From contig NZ_FWZX01000001.1 in NCBI RefSeq assembly GCF_900177295.1, positions 310,001 through 374,000 on the forward strand: DNA of 64,000 nucleotides, in the 5' to 3' direction. Under the pieces are notes generated by a model. It saw nothing but the letters and a program-made list of their open reading frames with translations. It had not been told where the DNA came from and did not search any database. The stretch comes from Tistlia consotensis USBA 355. GTDB taxonomy: Bacteria; Pseudomonadota; Alphaproteobacteria; Kiloniellales; DSM-21159. A program made the translations under genes and the position numbers. This document shows positions 60,944 to 64,000 of this stretch, piece after piece (position 1 is the stretch's first letter; the number at the start of each line of letters is the position of its first letter).

Positions 60944-61465
60944 ATGAACGACATGATGCTGTTGATCGAGCCGTTGATCCCGCCGCTGCGCCGCTACGCA
61001 CGCGCGCTGCTGCGGGACCGCGCCGCCGCCGACGACCTGGTGCAGGACTGCCTGGAGCGCGCGATCGGCCGCTGGCACCAGCGTCGCCAGGACGGCGACG
61101 CCCGGAGCTGGCTGTTCGCCATCCTGCACAACCTCGCGATCAACCGGCTGCGCCAGGCCCAGCGCCGCGGCCGGCACATCGCCGTCGAGGAGGCCGACGA
61201 AAGCGTCTTCGCCCGCCAGCCGACCCAGGAGCAGGGCCTCAGGCTCGACGGCCTGCGCGCCGCCCTGGCCGAGCTGCCCGAGGAGCAGCGCGCGGTGATC
61301 CTGCTGGTCTCCGTCGAGGATCTCACCTATGCCGAGGCCGCGCGCGTGCTCGGCGTGCCGATCGGCACGGTGATGTCGCGCCTGGCGCGCGGCCGCGAGA
61401 AGCTGCGCCGGGCCCTGGAGGAGGAGCCCGCCGCACGGGAGACCAAGCTGCGGAGGGTGAAATGA
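60944..61465 (+). CDS. ECF-family RNA polymerase sigma factor
   Basis: A 173-aa sigma70-family protein with only regions 2 and 4. Region 2 is about residues 10-75 (YARALLRDRAAADDLVQDCLERA, SWLFAILHNLAINRLR). Region 4 is about 110-160 (LAELPEEQRAVILLVSVEDLTY, EAARVLGVPIGTVMSRLARG). Its stop overlaps the start of the anti-sigma gene (ATGA), the classical arrangement. Its regulon probably includes the whole operon, from DUF305 to copD. The inducing signal may be copper or oxidative stress in the envelope, judged from neighbours only. Confidence 0.93.
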   Translation: MNDMMLLIEPLIPPLRRYARALLRDRAAADDLVQDCLERAIGRWHQRRQDGDARSWLFAILHNLAINRLRQAQRRGRHIAVEEADESVFARQPTQEQGLRLDGLRAALAELPEEQRAVILLVSVEDLTYAEAARVLGVPIGTVMSRLARGREKLRRALEEEPAARETKLRRVK

Positions 61466-62247
61466 GCCGCCGGCCGATCACCGAAGACGACCTGCAGGCC
61501 TTCGTCGACCAGGCCCTCGACCCGCCGCGCCGGGCCGAGGTCGAGGCCTACCTGGAGGCCCATCCCGAGGTCGCCGGGCGCATCGAGGGCTATCGCCGGC
61601 AGCGCGCGGCCCTGCGCGCCGCCTTCGCCCCCGTCGCCGACGAACCGCTGCCGCCCGAGCTCAGCCTGGCCCGCCTGATCGAGGCACGGCGCCGCACGCG
61701 AACCGTCTGGTGGCGCGCCGCCGCCGCGGCCCTGCTGCTCGGCCTCGGCGGCGGCGCCGGCTGGTCGCTGCACCAGGCGGTCGCGCCGGAGGCGCCGGCC
61801 GGCCCGGGCGGCATCCTGGCGCTGGCCCAGGAGGCCGCCGACAGCTACGCGGTCTATGCGCCGGACCGGGTCCAGCCGGTCGAGATCCGCGCCGACCAGC
61901 AGGCGCGGCTGGTCGCCTGGGCCTCGCAGCGCCTGCAGCGTCCAGTCAAGGTGCCGGACCTCACGGCCTCGGGCTTCCGCTTCATGGGCGGCCGTCTGGT
62001 CGCGACGCCGCACGGCCCCGCGGTGCTCTTCATGTACGACGACGACAGGGGCACGCGCCTGGTCGTGCTGAGCCGGCCGATGGCGGTCGAGCGCGACGCG
62101 CCGATGGCCGAGCGGTCGAAGGGCGACGTCGCCGGCTTCACCTGGGCGCAACAGGGCATCGGCTACAGCCTGGTCGGCCCGCTGCCGCCCGACCGCCTGC
62201 ACCCGCTCGCCGACACGGTGCGCCGACAGGTCGCTCCCGATGCCTGA
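61462..62247 (+). CDS. Membrane-anchored anti-sigma factor
   Basis: A 261-aa protein. The N-terminal cytoplasmic part (ITEDDLQAFVDQALDPPRRAEVEAYL) has the anti-sigma-domain helix pattern but lacks the zinc-binding HxxxCxxC motif. One transmembrane helix lies at about residues 88-108. The C-terminal 150 residues are periplasmic (DLTASGFRFMGGRLVATPHGPAVLFMYDDD) and resemble the sensor part of RsiW/PrtR-type anti-sigma proteins. It is translated from an ATG overlapping the sigma gene, so the two are made in step. Confidence 0.87.
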   Translation: MSRRPITEDDLQAFVDQALDPPRRAEVEAYLEAHPEVAGRIEGYRRQRAALRAAFAPVADEPLPPELSLARLIEARRRTRTVWWRAAAAALLLGLGGGAGWSLHQAVAPEAPAGPGGILALAQEAADSYAVYAPDRVQPVEIRADQQARLVAWASQRLQRPVKVPDLTASGFRFMGGRLVATPHGPAVLFMYDDDRGTRLVVLSRPMAVERDAPMAERSKGDVAGFTWAQQGIGYSLVGPLPPDRLHPLADTVRRQVAPDA

Positions 62248-62292
62248 AGCGGCCGCTTTACCCGATCGGCCGGACAGTCCAGAAGGGTGGTC

Positions 62293-62661
62293 ATGACCCT
62301 CGTCCGAACCTTCCTGCTGTCCGCGCTGATCCTGTTCGGCGGCGTCGGGACGGCCTTCGCCCATGCCCACCTGCTGTCGTCGGTGCCGGCCGACCGCAGC
62401 GTCGTCGCCGCCTCGCCGAGCGAGCTGACGCTGACCTTCTCGGAAGGGCTGGAGATCGCGCTCAGCGGCGTCACGCTGACGACGGCGGGCAAGCAGGTGC
62501 TGCCGACCGGGAAGCCGCAGCTCGCCAAGGACAGCGACAAGGTCATGGTCGTACCGGTCGAGTCGCCGCTCGCCGCCGGCCGCTACAGGGTCGAGTGGCA
62601 TGCCCTGTCGAGGGACGGCCACAGCTCGCACGGCGCCTACGCCTTCACGGTCAGGCCCTGA
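62293..62661 (+). CDS. copC: CopC-family periplasmic copper-binding protein
   Basis: A 122-aa CopC. The signal peptide ends at AFA, so the mature protein starts with His (HAHLLSSVPA). It ends with RDGHSSHGAYAFTV. The N-terminal His together with the Asp and His of the DGH motif form the Cu(II) site of CopC; the Met-rich Cu(I) site is absent, so it is the single-site type. The ATG at 62293 is preferred over a GTG six bases upstream because of its spacing from AGAAGG. copD follows 10 nt downstream. Confidence 0.92.
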   Translation: MTLVRTFLLSALILFGGVGTAFAHAHLLSSVPADRSVVAASPSELTLTFSEGLEIALSGVTLTTAGKQVLPTGKPQLAKDSDKVMVVPVESPLAAGRYRVEWHALSRDGHSSHGAYAFTVRP

Positions 62662-62671
62662 CCGGCAGGTC

Positions 62672-63580
62672 GTGACCGGGCCGATCGCCGCTCTCGCGCT
62701 CTGCCGCCTGACCTTCGACGCCGCCGGAGCCTTGCTGTTCGGCGCCAGCCTGTTCCTCGCGGTACTCGCCCCCGCGACGCTGCGCGGCGCGCTCGCCCCG
62801 CGGCTCGGGCCGACGCTCCGCGCTGCGGTCGTGCTGGTCCCGGTCGCCACGCTGCTCTGGCTGCCGCTGGAGGCCGCGCAGATCGGCGGAGCATGGCACT
62901 CCGCCCTCGACCTCGACCTGCTGTCGGCGCTGCTGTTCGACACCTCGCTGGGTTCCGTCTGGCTGGCTCGCGCGGCGCTCTGCGGGCTGCTGGCGGCCGG
63001 CTTCCTCACGACGAGGCGGCCCGTCCTCGCCGTGGGGCGGCCCTGGGCGATCGTGGCGACCTGCTCCGGCCTGCTGCTCGCGAGCCTCGCCCTGTCCGGC
63101 CATGCGGCGGCCGACGAAGGCGCGCGCGGCACCGTCCAGGCCGGCAACGAGGCCCTGCACGTCCTGTCCGGCGGCGCCTGGCTGGGCGCGCTGGCCGTCC
63201 TGCCGCCGTGCCTGGCGGCGCTGCGCGAGCCCTCGCTGCGCCGCCAGGCGGAGCTGGCGCTGCGCCGCTTCTCGACCGCCGGGCACGGCGCCGTCGCGCT
63301 GGTGATCGCGACCGGGCTGGCCAACACGGCGCTCGTGCTCGGCCGCTGGCCGACCGACTGGTCGTCGCCCTACCAGGTCCTGCTCGTCGCCAAGGTCGCG
63401 CTGGTCGCCGTCATGGTAGGCCTGGCCCTGTCGAACCGCTACCTGCTGATGCCGCGCCTCGCCGGCGGGCACGAGGCCGCGCTCGGATCGATCGGCAGGC
63501 GCGCCCTGGCCGAGCTCGCCCTCGGGGCCGCCGCGCTCGCGCTGGTGGCCGTCTTCGGGCTGCTGGACCCGACCGGCTGA
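62672..63580 (+). CDS. copD: CopD-family inner-membrane copper protein
   Basis: A 302-aa polytopic membrane protein of the CopD family with about eight helices. Landmarks are GALLFGASLFLAVLAP, GNEALHVLSGGAWLGALAVLP (conserved His/Trp region, metal ligand candidate) and AKVALVAVMVGLALSNRYLLMP. CopC and CopD together move copper across or into the inner membrane, usually importing it for cuproenzymes. The GTG at 62672 gives normal length. It is the last gene of the ECF-linked operon and converges with the gene at the right edge, with 19 nt between. Confidence 0.9.
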   Translation: MTGPIAALALCRLTFDAAGALLFGASLFLAVLAPATLRGALAPRLGPTLRAAVVLVPVATLLWLPLEAAQIGGAWHSALDLDLLSALLFDTSLGSVWLARAALCGLLAAGFLTTRRPVLAVGRPWAIVATCSGLLLASLALSGHAAADEGARGTVQAGNEALHVLSGGAWLGALAVLPPCLAALREPSLRRQAELALRRFSTAGHGAVALVIATGLANTALVLGRWPTDWSSPYQVLLVAKVALVAVMVGLALSNRYLLMPRLAGGHEAALGSIGRRALAELALGAAALALVAVFGLLDPTG

Positions 63581-63599
63581 TGCCGCCGGCCGGCCCGGC

Positions 63600-64000
63600 T
63601 CAGGCGGGCCGCGGGGTGCCGCGCAGCCGGGCGTAGAGCGGCGCCAGGATCAGGAAGAAGGCGGTATGGATCGCGGCGAAGCCGATCATGCCGGCCGCCT
63701 CGAGATGCCGCGATCCGGCCAGGCCCTCGCCGATCGCCGGCAGGACGATCAGCGCGTTGAGGAACCAGACCGCGACGGCGCAGAGCAGGCCCTTGGCCCA
63801 GGGGCGTCCGGCCAGCGCCGGCTCGGCGGCGAAGCCGTAGACGAGCGCCATGACGAGCCCGACGGCCAGGTGGAAGCCGACCTTGAAGACGGCGCCCGAG
63901 GTGGCGGGCAGCAGCAGGCCGTTCCAGGGTCCCGCCAGGCCGGCCGCGGCGGCGGCCCGGCCGGCGACCAGCTGGAGCAGGCGCAGCAGCCCGCCGTGGG
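63600..64000 (-). CDS. Membrane protein, N-terminus beyond window edge
   Basis: An open minus-strand frame runs from the right edge to a TGA at 63600, giving about 133 residues. It has about four hydrophobic helices (TSGAVFKVGFHLAVGLVMALVY in part, GLLCAVAVWFLNALIVLPAIGEG, AAGMIGFAAIHTAFFLILAPL). The first in-window ATG (63851) lies inside a helix, so the real start is to the right. The pattern is like small DUF6789/YagU-type membrane proteins, but I cannot assign it firmly. Confidence 0.6.
   Translation of the reverse strand, partial: HGGLLRLLQLVAGRAAAAAGLAGPWNGLLLPATSGAVFKVGFHLAVGLVMALVYGFAAEPALAGRPWAKGLLCAVAVWFLNALIVLPAIGEGLAGSRHLEAAGMIGFAAIHTAFFLILAPLYARLRGTPRPA

Overview
The window is chromosomal DNA of very high G+C content (by eye around 70% or more). 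Genes are tightly packed, with many 4-nt ATGA/GTGA overlaps. Several traits point to an alphaproteobacterium, probably Rhodospirillales-like: a PaoABC-type aldehyde oxidoreductase, FNR/FixK-type boxes, SsuABC-like transporters, an ECF sigma/anti-sigma pair, and a CGTCATCCCG-type palindromic intergenic repeat. This placement is inferred from gene content. There is no rRNA or other phylogenetic marker. I saw no rRNA, tRNA, CRISPR array, insertion sequence or phage gene.

Positions 1-11,000 hold accessory metabolism: a truncated membrane protein, OsmC, an SDR, a TauD-like dioxygenase followed by an enolase-superfamily enzyme and a LysR regulator, an orphan CoxL-like molybdenum hydroxylase, a glycine-zipper membrane protein, and an AraC regulator overlapping azlCD. 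Positions 10,988-20,755 are a catabolic island. An IclR regulator and an ABC ATPase are divergent from the cognate permease and binding protein, an SDR, an EthD-like protein, a 281-aa FAH-family enzyme, a UxaA-type dehydratase, a 394-aa FAH-family enzyme and a hydratase-like protein. This looks like oxidation and cleavage of a sugar acid or related 2-keto-3-deoxy acid. A tandem palindrome in the divergent promoter is the likely IclR operator.

Positions 20,800-32,930 hold a PAS protein, the paoABC operon with its divergent TetR regulator (two perfect palindromes on the pao promoter), a DUF2892 protein with an RND efflux pair, a ferric-reductase-like flavocytochrome and an AroQ homologue with altered catalytic residues. 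FNR/FixK-type boxes precede the efflux and reductase units. A frameshifted SEC-C protein remnant follows.

Positions 33,619-58,840 are the centrepiece, a hybrid NRPS/PKS cluster of about 25 kb. It consists of a divergent type II thioesterase and then, colinearly, AMP-ligase-KR-ACP (1321 aa); C-A-PCP-C-A-PCP (2112 aa); TubC docking-C-A-PCP-E-C-A-PCP-KS-AT-KR-ACP (4106 aa); and a 533-aa CmlA-family diiron beta-hydroxylase. Hand-read adenylation pockets suggest a beta-amino acid for module 1 and an enlarged Phe-type aromatic for module 4, the latter being the likely CmlA-type substrate. The predicted product is an acylated tetrapeptide with one D residue, a probable beta-hydroxylated aromatic residue and one malonate-derived beta-hydroxy extension. 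No terminal thioesterase domain, PPTase or dedicated exporter is present.

Positions 59,015-63,580 form a probable ECF-controlled envelope/copper operon (DUF305, YncE-like propeller, ECF sigma, anti-sigma, CopC, CopD). A truncated membrane protein runs off the right edge.
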